Assembly (NCBI RefSeq): GCF_022965805.1 | Contig: NC_133101.1 | Span: forward strand, 9,275,069-9,339,068 | DNA length: 64,000 nt | Direction of reading: 5' to 3' | Origin: Primulina eburnea | Lineage: Eukaryota; Streptophyta; Magnoliopsida; Lamiales; Gesneriaceae | Shown: in pieces, positions 44,605-56,978 of the stretch | Layout of the letters: each line of letters begins with the position of its first letter | How positions within the stretch are numbered: position 1 is the stretch's first letter | Notes under the pieces: generated by a model | Seen by the model: only the letters and a program-made list of their open reading frames with translations | Told to the model about the DNA's origin: nothing | Database searches by the model: none | Program-made: the position numbers and the translations under genes

Positions 44605-47600
44605 TCAACCAGGATTCCCCAAAAGTCGTTCCACAGCTGCGTGAACATTTCCTGATGTAGCGCACAGTGCTCTGATATTCTCTTCGGTGTCAAAAAAACC
44701 CATCTCTTGCAGCTGTGACAGCTGTGTTGAATACAGTTCCTCCGGGGGCACTGCAGAACAAGAAAATTTCGATGTTGAGTTGTGATAGAAAGAAATTGTG
44801 CATCAGTCAAAAAAAGGCAAGAGAGTTTTAACCATCAGGCGGATTTGAAGCAGTCAAACTACCAGCTCTCAGACCACCAAACGTGTTCATCAGCGTGTCT
44901 AAACCCATAATATTTTCAATGCCTGCATTCCAAACACACCAGAAATTGTGTCCATGCGAAATTACAGGTATCTGTCTTCTATTGACAATGTTTACTAAAT
45001 TGTTGGAGTTTACGTTGCTTCATACCTCTACCCTGACCAGTCCGAACACCTCCCCTGAGATAAAGAACACGTAAGTTCCAAGAAAATACACTAGAAAAAT
45101 AGTTGGAATTAATATATGCTTCAATAAAAATTCTAGAAGTAAAATTGAGCATATATGCAAAAAAAGGGTGGGTCTGATATCAGATAAATTTGGAAATAAT
45201 CTATGCACCAGTATTTCAGCCCAGACAAAATCAATGTTAGACCAAATCAGAAGCTAAACAACAAAGTCACTGTCTAATCAATGATGGCACATCACTACAT
45301 GGCCATCCTTTAATAATTAGTTAAAGGTCAATCAGCAACTGATCAATACCTGAATACATTTATCTTGCAAGTAATATCAACGGGGGAGAAACACATCAGT
45401 TCTGTTAACCCACACAGAACATGTATCAAAACGAAACCATGAAGATTGAACTTCACATAATATTAGATAACCCATAAGCAAATGTTTAAATTACATCTCT
45501 GCAGGTATTGAAAATGACTAATGCTTTTAGCTAGGGCCAAAAAAACCTGGGAACTCCATTATCTATTACATAGAATTTCTAGAGGAAAGAAGGTTATCAA
45601 GTTCAATCAAGGACGACATAATAAGTTGCATGAAATGTTTGAACGATAATCCCCTGAAAAAGGACTCGCATGCCAATAAACATTGAAGTAGATAATTGAA
45701 TCCAACAATCTATTATTTTAAAAAAACTCAAAATCACTCTTTGCTTGCTACTCACGGGATTGATTGCTGCCGACTAAGTTGAGAGAGTTGTTGCTGCAAA
45801 GCCATCATTTGCTGGCAAAAAAAATTGACTGGTAAGATTAAGAGAACATGGCAACAGTCTTACATCCTTCACTGAAACTTATAATGCTTGTGCACGTGCG
45901 TGCGTGTGAGTGTATACACATCTGACATATCTTGTCCAGAAGGTGTTGCAAACAAATAATCACCGAATTACCAATAATCAGCACAAGTGCCGATGATGAA
46001 ATAAATGCTAAATTTGTAAAAGCTATTTGGTCAGTCAGTGATTTAGTCCTGAATTGTCAAACAAACATTTTCATGAAATTAATTAATTTCTTGTGGATAA
46101 AACTATCAATAACCTTACTAAGCACATCAATAAAATGATAGCAATAGCAACTTTCACCAATGTTCTATAAAAATGACGCCGCACTCAAGTAATTTATCAT
46201 AGTTCACAAAAATATTTTTTCATATGGAAGTCTCCACACACATCAGATTTTCAGGCATCTGAACATGAATATTTCGGCTAAAAAAGGTGTAAAGGAAAAA
46301 AGAAAACCCAAGTGTATAGAGGTCAATAGAGACGTGCCTGCATCGTTTCAGGTGAGGTCAGTTCACGGATGATTTCAGGGTTTTGCATCATTTCTCTTAA
46401 CTGAGGGTTCACATCAAGTACAGCCCGAAGTTGAGGATTTAAGCTCAGGATCTGCAATCAGGTTGTAATTACTGGATGTTTTAAATCTACAGCAGGCTAA
46501 CTTATCAGTTCATACTGAACTGTGGCAGTGGTAAGTACTTGATCCAAGTATTGAGGATTAGAAAGAAAACTCTGCATCATCTGTGCCATGGCTGGGTTCT
46601 GCAATAACTGACCGAATGCTGAGGAATCCGGCATGCCCATTCGCTCCAATTCAGGAACACCGAGCCCTCCTAACCCAGGAATTGATGGTAGTCTCGCATC
46701 ATCAGTTGGGTTAGTTGTTGCAGCATTATTCGTCTGAGAACTTCCTAAAATATCACATTCAGCAGTTCATATATAGTGTCCATTACTGATACATGGAAGA
46801 AGACAAGAAACAAAAAAGCAATAGAGAAGATACAAGTGACTTGGGACCCTAATAAGATTAACAGGAGATCCATCGACATATTTCTAACTCCTGAAGAAAA
46901 AATAATCAAAGAAACTAGTCCTAACCAAAAGAGGATGTGAAGTAAGAAAGTTGAAATACGAGTAAAACATGATTAAAACAATAAAGGCATCCACAGCAGT
47001 TGCGTACTGAATGCAAACAAAACAAAAAAAAATAGTACAGATTAGGTAGGTACGAGATGAAGGAAAAGGCAAGCTCATTGAATAATGAGAAAATAACAAG
47101 AACCATCATTACTCCAGGTTGTCCATACCCAGAACTGAAAATGAAGAAAAACAAACTATATATAAAATGCTAACTAGCGAAAATTTCATGCTAAGGTGAG
47201 TTGAACTCAACACCAAGAACATGGCAGTACATTATCAAAGAAAAAAATATTGTAAAATAGAGCTAAATACTGGCCTTGCCTAAATATGTCCTTAATTCTG
47301 CTTTGAAATTAAGTCACAGAACTTTGAAGCAAAACAGATCACATAATATAACATTCTTAAAAACCGATTCTCATCTTACCGGAATTACTCCACGGGTTGG
47401 GAAGTGGATTTGTATTCGGGACGGTGGTTCCTGAAGCCATTTCAGGTCCTGTGTTTGCAGAATTAGTCCCTTCTCTGGTTTGAGTGGCATCCTGATTCCG
47501 CAAGAGGGCAGCAAATGGGTTTGATCCCACATCAGCGCCAGCGCCCATTGTTGTTGCATTCAAGAAGGGTTCTTGGACATTCTCATACATTCGTCTGAGC

Positions 47601-49783
47601 ATATTGAATCCCTCAGGAGAAGATTCAATGTTACTCATGGCCCTGTCAGTGTTCCGCATCATCTCACGCATTAACTCAGGATTCCGAGATACTTCCAGGG
47701 TTTGTCTAAGGACTCCGGGATCGTTTAGAATATGAGCAAGTTCAGGATTCCGGTCAATTATCTCACGCATTTGAGGGTTATTCATGATTAAGTTGCGCAT
47801 TATCTCAGGGTTGTTCATAAGGCTTTGAATCGCAGGGGAATTAATTATCTCTCTCATCATGTTAGGGTTCTGAGTAAGTTGTTGATGCACCTGTTCAAAC
47901 TCAGGGAGTCCAGTTCCAAATAATCTAGACACCCCAGAGCCATTAAGTCCCGCAAGATCAACCCCAGGGAATAACGTAGCACCTGCATCAGCAATCCCAG
48001 AGCTCCTACTACTGGGAGCAGGTGGCACACCAGTAGAACTGTTGGTGCTCTCAGAAACAGAAGGGTTTGGTGCCGTAGATGGTGCAGAACCACGAACCAT
48101 ATGAACTGTGTGATCTGCCTGCAAACCTATTCAAGACAAGAAATAGACCAACAATCATCAAAGTGAATGGAGTGATCAAGGAAATGAGCAAGGGGATGAT
48201 CGCTGGATTACTCAAAAGCAACCAAGGATGTAAAAACTCTAAGTTTTATTTCCAAAGTATATGCACACGGAGTTAAATTCTATCCACATAAAAAAATATT
48301 AGAAATTAAAGACAAGTTTAGAAAAAATTCAAATAGAAGTGCTCGTTAATCAGCATCGGTATCCATAAATCAACAGATGATGCTCAATAATTGTGTATCA
48401 AAGAAAAAGCAATAATTTTTAGTCATTCTTTGCAGCTCCAAATTAAAAAAGAAATGAATTTCACAATTTGCAAGCGACCAACAAATCGACATACAATATA
48501 ATTGGAAAGCATAAATCATTAAAGACCATACTCTCACTGCCCCCTGTGATTACACACTACTAACAAAGAAAAAGCCCTTTTTCATGGAGTAGACTATGAA
48601 TTACCATATACCCATTATTCCTCCAAATTTGTAATACATAACCCTTTTCTCAGCCATTGCATGCATAAATACCCATTATATAAATCTCTCAAAGATAAAG
48701 TTTCTTTGCATTATAAATACTCAATCTATCATCCAACAACATGTGTGAAAGATGAAATAAACAAACTAAACTTAACGGAATCGATGGTAAATAAACATTT
48801 GACACACACTCCATTTTTGCAGAACTACATGAAAACATATTACAAATTCTCAGTAGCAGAGTTGGGAGTTGGGAGTTGGGAGTTGGGAGTTTCTATAGCA
48901 CAGAGAAATGCCTAGTAATGTTAACATGCTTACACGACTTAGACCTGGATATGGCCAACGAATATGTCAAAAATGTGTAACTCATGTACATGCATCCAAC
49001 AACTGATGGGACATTCTAGAGATAGAACATGCTTTTGAATCATAAAGATGAAAACGTATTTCATAAGCAGCATGCGGCGGTCTAATAATGCCAAAAACTA
49101 ACTTGCTTGTCGTATCTGGATACATATTTTTCTCTATTAGCAAAATAACCCTGGTGCGTTTCAAATGCAATCTCCACTGGCTACTGTTGAACGTCCTTAA
49201 CATTATCAATGTGCTACAATAACACTTTCAAAGATGGACAAATCAGAACAAATGATGGTGCCATTTATCTTTCCTCCCAAATGGATGCAATTAAAAACAA
49301 ATGCTTCAACAATCCATTATTCAACACTCTGATTCTACCTGAATTTATTCATTTGACACAAAATCATCCCACAAAATTCACGTCAAATGACAAGATCAAC
49401 AACAAATAGAAAACATTCAAGCATACAGAGCCTAGGAAACATCCAACAAGTATAATTTATCAGCTTCTAATGATGTCGCACCCAAAAAACTTCAAAAATA
49501 CAAGTTGTTGCCACATGATTCCATAAATTTGAATACAAAGATAAAACTCCATGAGGAATAGTGTACCGTATATGAGGAGGGTTTGGTCGTCTTTCAAGAT
49601 CCGACCTTTGTAAATCAAACGTTGTTGTTCAGCTGGCACATCGCAGTTCTGCGCTAATACAGCTTTGAATTCCCCCACCGTGGACTGTAGAGTGGTTCGC
49701 AGTGAAAACTTATTGCCGTTGGAGCACCGAATGTTGATATTGACCTCTTCACCTCCGCTGGCGCAGAAGCTTGACTCGCCCAT
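44605..49783 (-). CDS. DSK2: DSK2-like ubiquilin, copy 2, eight exons, 534 aa
   Basis: Tandem paralogue of the gene at 38264-43541 with identical exon plan: 49783-49567, 48126-47380, 46744-46539, 46451-46338, 45811-45756, 45055-45027, 44922-44833 and 44750-44605. Domains as in copy 1. Differences: a three-codon deletion in the Ala/Ser linker of exon 2, several changes in exon 7 including two Met-to-Thr and Gly-to-Arg in the methionine-rich [15 protein letters not shown] segment, and a stop one codon early (TGA where copy 1 has CGA), ending ...GNPG. Intron 4 is again GC-AG. Introns align along their length with copy 1, so the duplication is fairly recent. Exon 7 looks more relaxed than copy 1. 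A MITE and a Harbinger element lie in its 5' flank. Confidence 0.93.
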
Positions 49784-50000
49784 TGAATTGAATCAACAAA
49801 AGGATAAACCCCTAACCCTAGTTTTCTCCCCTATATCACAGCCTGTGTGAATCGCAATGAAGAGGAGATGGAATTACACCGTTGGTCGAAAAACATGGAG
49901 GAGATGGAGAAGGTGTATATTTTTTGATGATATACGTAGATATGTAGGTATGTATTTATACACGTTGACACAAAATACAAATAGGAGTAATAATTTATTG

Positions 50001-50155
50001 GGTGGGTTTCTTCTGAGCCGATCTCACAAATCTTTATCTATTAGATGGATCAATTCTACCGATATTCACAATAAAAAGTAAATACTTTTAGCATAAAAAG
50101 AATATTTATGTCTCATAAAATACGACTCATGAGACCGTCTCACACAAGTTTTTGT
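50001..50155 (-). mobile_element. GAGACGGTCTCAC-type MITE in the DSK2 copy 2 promoter region
   Basis: Reverse copy: GGGTTTCTTCTGAGCCGATC, TTCACAATAAAAAGTAAA, TTTTAGCATAAAAAG, GAGACCGTCTCACACAAGTTT. It starts about 220 bp upstream of the DSK2 copy 2 ATG. The aligned flank of DSK2 copy 1 (around 43720) lacks it. Confidence 0.75.
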
Positions 50156-50782
50156 CTAATCTATAAACTTAAAAAAATAATAATCAATTATAAAATATAA
50201 TTTTTTTTTTACTTACAATTATTTTTATTTTATTTTTAAAGTAAAGTGTGAGTAGTACAAATTGAGTATAAATAAGTTTGGTTTTTAATATAGTACATAT
50301 AGCATTAGGTTTTAATCTTACAAATTTGTAATCTTTTTTTTCCAATAATTAGATGACATACTCTTAATTAGAGCATCCGTATTGGTGGATGTTATAACAC
50401 CCACAACCTCATCAAAAATCGTGGGGTCCACATGCCACATCCACATTACATTAACACATCTATTCTCCCACATTCATTTTAACATTCACACTCATTATTT
50501 ATGGGTCCCGCTGTCCACTCATTCATCCTACTCTTATTTTACATTAAATAAATTCAATTTCAATTTTTTAAGAAATTTAAATTATTATTATTTTATATTA
50601 ATAATAATTTGTTTTTATATATTCAATACGTAAAATAATTTAACTTTATAAGTGTCATTTACTTAAAATTAAAAATTTATTATAAACCTAAAATAAAACG
50701 GTACAACATATAATAATAAATAACACTTGCATAAAAATAAAAGAAAATAAATTAAATTTAACAGAAGATGCAAAATACTAAT

Positions 50783-53655
50783 TCAAGGATTGTTGTTGTA
50801 TTTTGACCAAATATGTTCAACTAAGTCGGCACGAAGTTGGTGATGCACATGAGTGTCACGTATTTCGGAATTTGTTTGAAGATATTCACGAAATCCTCGG
50901 TTTGAGCCCTGGACAGGTTGTGCGGGTTCGTCACCTTCATCGTTGTACCAATTTGTCACGTGAACCCCCTCATTTTCGACAATCATGTTATGTAAAATAA
51001 TGCATGCTAACATAATATATTTTAACCTTTTTCTGTACCAATAACGAGCTGGACCTCTGACAATTGCCCATCGAGCTTGGAGCACCCCAAATGCTCGTTC
51101 AACATCTTTTCTTGCAGACTCTTGTCTTTCCTTAAAAAGCCTCCTCTTGGGATCCTCCGGGCAAGGAAAAGCCTTAACGAAAGTGGCCCATTCCGGATAT
51201 ATTCCATCTGTTAAATAATACCCCTTCGTATATTGAGTCTCGTTGACCATGAAATTAATCTCTGGTGCATTCCCTTGCAAGACGTTATTGAATATGGGAG
51301 ATTCGTACAACACGTTAAGATCATTACGTGAACCGGCGACACCAAAGAATGCATGACATATCCACAAGTCTTGAGACGCGACCGCTTCAAGCACGATTGT
51401 CGGTGACCCATGGCCTCTTGTAAACTGGCCTTTCCAAGCAACTGGGCAATTTTTCCATTCCCAATGCATGCAATCAAGACTGCCCAACATTCCAGGGAAC
51501 CCGTGCCTTTCATCATGCATTTGAAGAAGACGTTGAACATCATCAGCATTTGGCCTTCTCAAATATCGATCACTAAATAGTTCGACCACATATCCGCAGA
51601 ACTTGAAAAGACACTTGATGGCAGTTGATTCACCCATGCGTAGGTACTCGTCAAGATGGTCGGCCGGGACTCCATACGCCAATTGACGAATTGCAGATGT
51701 GCATTTTTGTAGTGGTGACAAGCCTTTTCTTCTCGCAGCATCGTCCCTTTGCTGAAAATACGGTGAACGCTCCTCAAGTGCATTCATTATTCGAAAGAAT
51801 AACTCTTTTCGCATGCGAAATCGTCTTCGAAATATTTGATCTGGATACACCGGGTTTGTGGAGAAATAATCATTGAAGAGCCTCGCATGCCCGGCTTCAC
51901 GATTTCTTTGGATGAACCTTCTTCTTCGCCGCATCACGTTATTACTTTGACATGATTCAACTATTTGTCGACTTTGTTGAAGCATCAATGACATTAGCTC
52001 TTTCCCCGGATCATAATCTTCGTCATCAACTTCAACTTTGTAAAATCCGAGATCTCGATTTTATCGTGATAGTAGTTGTAATTTTTAGATTGGATAATTC
52101 TACCGGATACAATAATTTTACTCAAGAATTTAAATAATATCGTGTATATTTGTTTTCAGAAATTGAGATATGCAGAATTTTACCGGATACAGATCTAAGA
52201 TTTGATACACCTGGATCAAGATTTAAGCAAGAAGATAATCCAATCTTGGAACTAAAAATCTTGAGGATTTTATCATGTAATTTTCGAAAATAATATTGGA
52301 AGATTTGTTAAGGATTTTCGAAAATAGTAGGGAGAGTCTACGCGATAAATGCAGTCTTGGGAAATATTTAAAAGTTCAACTACCGGGATTTTAGGAAAAA
52401 TAATCCAAATATTATTTGTGGAAAAATACCGCTAAATTTCGGATTTAAGTAAGCAAATTTGTGGGATTTAAGAAATATAATTTTTATTATTTTAGGAAGT
52501 CAAAAATCTACCGAATATTGGGAATTAGACATAAAAGTCGAAATTTTGCAGACTGGGCAATGCATAATTTCGAAAATTATCCTTGGGATATATACATACA
52601 ATTCGAAATTTAGGATAAAGAATAAATGTAGATTTGATCACGATTTTAGATGGAGATTTGATTCAGATTCAAACGTGATTTGATACACGATCAGGATAGC
52701 AGTCAACTCCTATAAATAAGAGGGCTCAGTGTCTCGAAAATCACACCTCTTTTCTCCAAATTTTCGAGAATTCCCCCCTAGTTACTTGGGATTTTCGAGC
52801 ACAGCGAAGCGCTGCCGCAGTCCAGCCACCGGAGTTTTCACGTTTTTCTTCAAGAAATTTAAGGTAAGTGGGCTTGTTTTAAACTGTATATTTTCGGTGC
52901 ATTTATTTTCGCATTTTTGAAAAATTCGGGCGAGTACAATTCTTCTTCTACACTCTTCTGGTTACGATGTTTTTGGCATGATGTAAATGTTTTGACACTG
53001 TGAGAATTCAACTTGATATGAGTGGGAATCCCAACCATACGTACCCTTACGCAGTGGGGGAGATAACCGCTATACGGCCTCGTCCCCTTAGAGGAGTAAA
53101 AATTAGGGACTGATATCAGTAAACCATTGAAAGTAGATGAATCTCAGTGTCGGGTTAATGATGCGCACGTGGTATGAACTATGTTTGCATGGTATGTATA
53201 TTTCGAAAATTGCATGTTGTTTTTATTGTACTCGAACGGCCCCCACTTGCTGAGTGACGACCATATCACTCACCCCTTACTCTACCCTCCGAGATAAATC
53301 AGAAGAAGAAATAGAGAAAGAAGAATCAGACACCATTTTTTGGACTGATAGTGGACGCATGAAGAATTTTAATTAAGAAGAATGTGTTATTGTGAGTTTT
53401 AATTCAAGTTAGAAACGCTTCCGCAGATTTTTATCGTTTTCAGAGTTACTATTTGTAAAGACTATTCCATTTTTATGGTATTTAAGATATATAAACTGGT
53501 TTTGGTTTATACTGTACTACGAGGCTTGTTGTTTAGTAATTAAATGATTGTTGAATAACGCCGGTGTCGACTAACCCCGGTCTCGGGGCGTGACAAACTT
53601 GGACTTCGTTTTCACTTGTCGAGCTAGATGTTGAACTACTGGAATATTGAGACAT
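50783..53655 (-). pseudogene. Harbinger transposase (HARBI1-like DDE nuclease) split by a solo LTR
   Basis: The uninterrupted part, 51994-50783 (403 residues), carries the HARBI1-type nuclease core: FPGMLGSLDCMHWEWKNCPV (first Asp), YLTDGIYPEWATFVKAFPCP (second Asp) and RKDVERAFGVLQARWAIVRG (Glu), plus CIILHNMIVE. Reading in the same frame extends upstream to 52033. There the 1557-bp LTR begins, and beyond it, after the AACTT duplication, the frame resumes at about 53596 and runs to an ATG at 53655 (start MSQYSSSSTSSS). Length without the insertion would be about 435 residues. An internal ATG at 51994 might still permit a shortened product. Confidence 0.88.
52039..53595 (+). mobile_element. 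Solo LTR (1557 bp) inside the Harbinger transposase
   Basis: Starts TGTAAAATCCGAG, ends CTCGGGGCGTGACA, flanked by AACTT on both sides (52034-52038 and 53596-53600). A TATA box (CCTATAAATAAGAGGG) near 52710 gives plus orientation. No internal region or second LTR is present, so it is a product of LTR-LTR recombination. The 3' end CTCGGGGCGTGACA is shared with the TRIM at 55108. Confidence 0.9.
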
Positions 53656-53817
53656 TTTGGAGGAAACAAATTCAAGTGTATCTTTTTGCCAAATGATATG
53701 TTTGTAGAATGAAAAATTGTATAGTACAAGGTGTCTATTTATATTAAAATTTGCAACGGCTATATTCCAACGACTATATTCACCAACGGATACTTTAAAC
53801 TAAAATTAACAACGTGT

Positions 53818-53996
53818 AGCGACGGTTTTTGAAAATCCGTCGCAAAAAGCGACGGCGTTTATAAAACCGTCACTAAATGGCAAAAATTTTTGACCGTTCG
53901 TTAAATATAAAATATAATTAAAATAATTGAAAACACGTGGGGCCCGCGTGACAGTAAATCGGCGACAGTTTCTACATAGCCGTCGCTAATAGCGAC
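53818..53996. repeat. GCGACGG palindromic motifs in the Harbinger right arm
   Basis: GCGACGG and CCGTCGC occur repeatedly and form imperfect palindromes (one spans 53819-53843). Possibly transposase-binding subterminal repeats, or the remains of another TIR element. Confidence 0.45.
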
Positions 53997-54448
53997 GGTT
54001 TTTGAATTTGAAATTTTAAAAAAAATAATCTGACACACGGGCGTTCATACATATGAACGCCCAACCCTCTCTCTCATGTGAGTTGACGTTATAACGCCCA
54101 CTCACATTGGAGAGTGGGTGTTAACACCCCTTTAACACCCAATGTGGGTGCTCTTAAAACATAACTAGGCAATTAGTTGTTTGTGACACTGACACACGTT
54201 TGCGGTTCGTAGAAAAAATGGTCATAAAAAAAGTTTTGTTTTAAATTTTAAACGAGAAAATTAATAGATTGGTCATATAAATTTGTCACTTTTGGTTTTT
54301 AGTATGACATCTTTGTCACATTTGATTTACTTCCGACATCTTTCCATTATGTAAATATTTGATCTTTTTTACTCAATTTTCATCACAACTGCTTAAGTAA
54401 CTTTTTTCAATTGTGATATGTAAACTTTGAATAGTGGGTTTTGTCAAG

Positions 54449-54628
54449 AGTGAGTCTCATATGAGACCGTCTCATGGATCTTAATCCGTGAGACGGATCA
54501 ACCCTACTCATATTCACAATAAAAAGTAATATTCTTGCATAAAATGTAATATTTTTTCATGGATAATCCAAATAAGAGATCCTTCTCACAAATACGAACC
54601 GTGAGACCGTCTCACATAAGTTTTTGCC
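54449..54628 (-). mobile_element. GAGACGGTCTCAC-type MITE
   Basis: Well-preserved reverse copy: AGTCTCATATGAGACCGTCT, TTCACAATAAAAAGTAATAT, TTTTTTCATGGATAATCC, GAGACCGTCTCACATAAGTT. Confidence 0.85.
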
Positions 54629-54669
54629 TTTGTCATATCATACATAGTGTGAAATTTAAAATATACATA

Positions 54670-54810
54670 AACTTTTATTGAATAGATCTCTTTTAAGGTG
54701 TGTCAACATTATCTATATTTACAATAAAAAATAATATTTTTTGACATAAAAATAATACATTTTTATAAATAATCCAAATAAAATATTTGTTTCACATGAG
54801 TTTTTGAGAC
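54670..54810 (-). mobile_element. Degenerate GAGACGGTCTCAC-type MITE
   Basis: Traces only: TTACAATAAAAAATAATAT, TTTTATAAATAATCCAAATA, TTTCACATGAGTTTTTGAG. Confidence 0.45.
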
Positions 54811-55107
54811 TTTTATTGGAGGGAAAGTGAGCACATCTTCTCTCCCTTATCCATCGAGTTTTTGTGACTTTTATTGAAGGGCAAGTGAGCACATCTTCTT
54901 TTCCATATACACCGACATTTACGTTGAGAAAAATCTAATTTTCTCGAACAAAAAATCTCCAACTTTCTAATAAAAGAGAAATTATGTTACATGGAATTCG
55001 GATTCGATCTACGTTTTATCTTCATCTACCACCACTTACATATGATATGCAATCTTTAATCCTTAAGCATCCAATGAGTTGTTATACAAATGTTAATACT
55101 GGTTTTG

Positions 55108-55695
55108 TGATATTCTTGTGCTACATCTTAAAAATTAAAGATTTAGAATGAGTTTATAACGAGCTACAATGGATTTCTATAGCAACTTGAATTAATCGTT
55201 TTCGTAAAAGTTAGGACGAATACAAAATAGTTGTTATAGGGGCCCATTGTGCAGTCACGCAGGCGCAGGCCTGGGCTCGGGGCGTGACAGAATGGTATCA
55301 GAGCTGGTCACCAGCATGGAACACCGAGAAGTAAGTGCTATGCGGGGCAAAATGCTACGTGCATGAGAGCCACCTCTTGAACCTACGGGGCAAAGTGCTA
55401 CATGACGGGAGCCACCTCTTGAACCTGTAGGAGCCACCTCTAGATTCTCGGTGCTGGTGGATCAAGTGGTCAGGCTGCGACGAGGACGTCGCGTTCTGAA
55501 GGAGGGGTGGTTCTGATACCCTTGTACCACATCTTAAAAATTAAAGATTTAAAATGAGTTTATAATGAGGTACAATGGACTTTTATAGAAACTTATGTTA
55601 ATCATTTTCGTAAAAGCGAAGACGAATATGAAATAATTGCTATAGGGATCCATTGTGTAATGACGCAGGCGCGAGCCTGGGCTCGGGGCGTGATA
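55108..55695 (+). mobile_element. TRIM (terminal-repeat retrotransposon in miniature), 588 bp
   Basis: Two 182-bp LTRs, 55108-55289 and 55514-55695, starting TGATATTCTTGTGCTACATC and TGATACCCTTGTACCACATC; the left ends CTCGGGGCGTGACA and the right CTCGGGGCGTGATA. A perfect initiator-Met tRNA primer-binding site TGGTATCAGAGC lies at 55293-55304 and a polypurine tract GAAGGAGGGG just before the right LTR. The 224-bp interior is non-coding and has repeated GAGCCACCTCTTGAACCT motifs. GGTTTT occurs next to both ends (possible target duplication, off by a base or two at the left). Confidence 0.9.
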
Positions 55696-56807
55696 GGTTT
55701 TATGGTGATCGAAAATGACAAACATTTGAAGAGGAACTGTGTAAAGATTTGAAACTTCTAGAGAAATGAACATGTACATTGAGTATGTTTGAACAATCTT
55801 TTGTAATGAGTGAACAAGCTCTTGTAATAGGTTTCATCCTTTCTGCCTCTTATCATGTTATCTCTGTTTTTAACTTTAAAACATTACAGCCACAAACCAA
55901 TACACAAGACTTGATAAAAGCCATAAATTGTTATTGTTTTGAGATGCCAAAAGTGTAGGTACATAAGAAAAAAGTATGTGCATCCACACACTGAATAACC
56001 CGTTAACCACAAACAATCTTTTGTGACATATAATTGATATTGGCAACAATAATTTTATATTATCAATGTCATATGAGAAAAAGACTTGGAAAACATAAGA
56101 GTTAATACATATTTCACATTGCATTTTCTACAAAACACCAATATGTCATAAGACCCACATTATAATGAAACTTCTATGCATAGCATAATAACCCAAAACA
56201 TTCATTCTCATAAATTGAGTTCTTACAAAATAAGAATACATTAATTCTAAGAAATTATCCAATAACCCAAATAGCAAAAAATGAAAATCAATCATGATCC
56301 AGTAAGTAAGAACTTCAAATTTCGATTATGTTTTTTAGTTTCTTTCTTGTAAACTTTGAGAATAGCTAGTTTTCATTCTAAGTCCAGAATTATAGTTATC
56401 GACATATGACACAGTGGTGGATATTTCATGCGAAAAAATCACATCCCACCACTCTGCCATAGAAAGTAATAGGTTTCACCAAAGAAATTAGTACTGGAGC
56501 ATAAAAATCAAAGCACGAGAAAGATGTAAAATCAAAGTATTGAAAAAACAAGGCACTCACCCTCAAATTTTGACAGCCGTGAAACCTTTATTTTGCATTA
56601 TCACTTGTCCAAAAAAACCTTAATTGTACTCTTTTTTCACGTTTACAAAACAACATTCATCTTTCAGAAATAGATGACATCATAATCTCGTGTAAAATAA
56701 CTTATCTTCTTAGAAATTTAGGGATTTGTTGATAGAAAATTAATGATTTGCTTTCTCTAAATAAAAGCTTATGCGGATGGATATGGGAGGGAAGATGTGA
56801 TGTATAT
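55696..56807. other. Intergenic, no gene seen
   Basis: AT-rich DNA without recognisable coding similarity or element ends. Confidence 0.5.
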
Positions 56808-56978
56808 GTTAAATTACTCATTATGTGTGATGTAGTAAAACCTATAATTCAAAGTTTACACATCACTAAGAAAAAATATCAACTCATCAAATGTTAAATT
56901 ACACATTATGTGTGATGTAGTAAAACCTATAATTCAAAGTTTACACATCACTAAGGAAAAAATATCAGCTCACCGACC
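56808..56978. repeat. Two-copy tandem duplication, period 85 bp
   Basis: GTTAAATTACTCATTATGTG (56808) recurs as GTTAAATTACACATTATGTG (56893). Both copies run through TAAAACCTATAATTCAAAG and CACATCACTAAG with few differences. Confidence 0.9.

Larger units (their letters stand above)
50371..54153 (-). mobile_element. PIF/Harbinger transposon interrupted by a solo LTR
   Basis: Flanked by TTA on both sides (50368-50370 and 54154-54156). Terminal inverted repeats: left GAGCATCCGTATTGGTGGAT, right end in reverse complement GAGCACCCACATTGGGTG; both continue into an AACACCC block. It contains one transposase gene on the minus strand, broken by the LTR at 52039-53595. No second (Myb-like) ORF, which autonomous elements normally carry, is seen. 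Confidence 0.88.
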
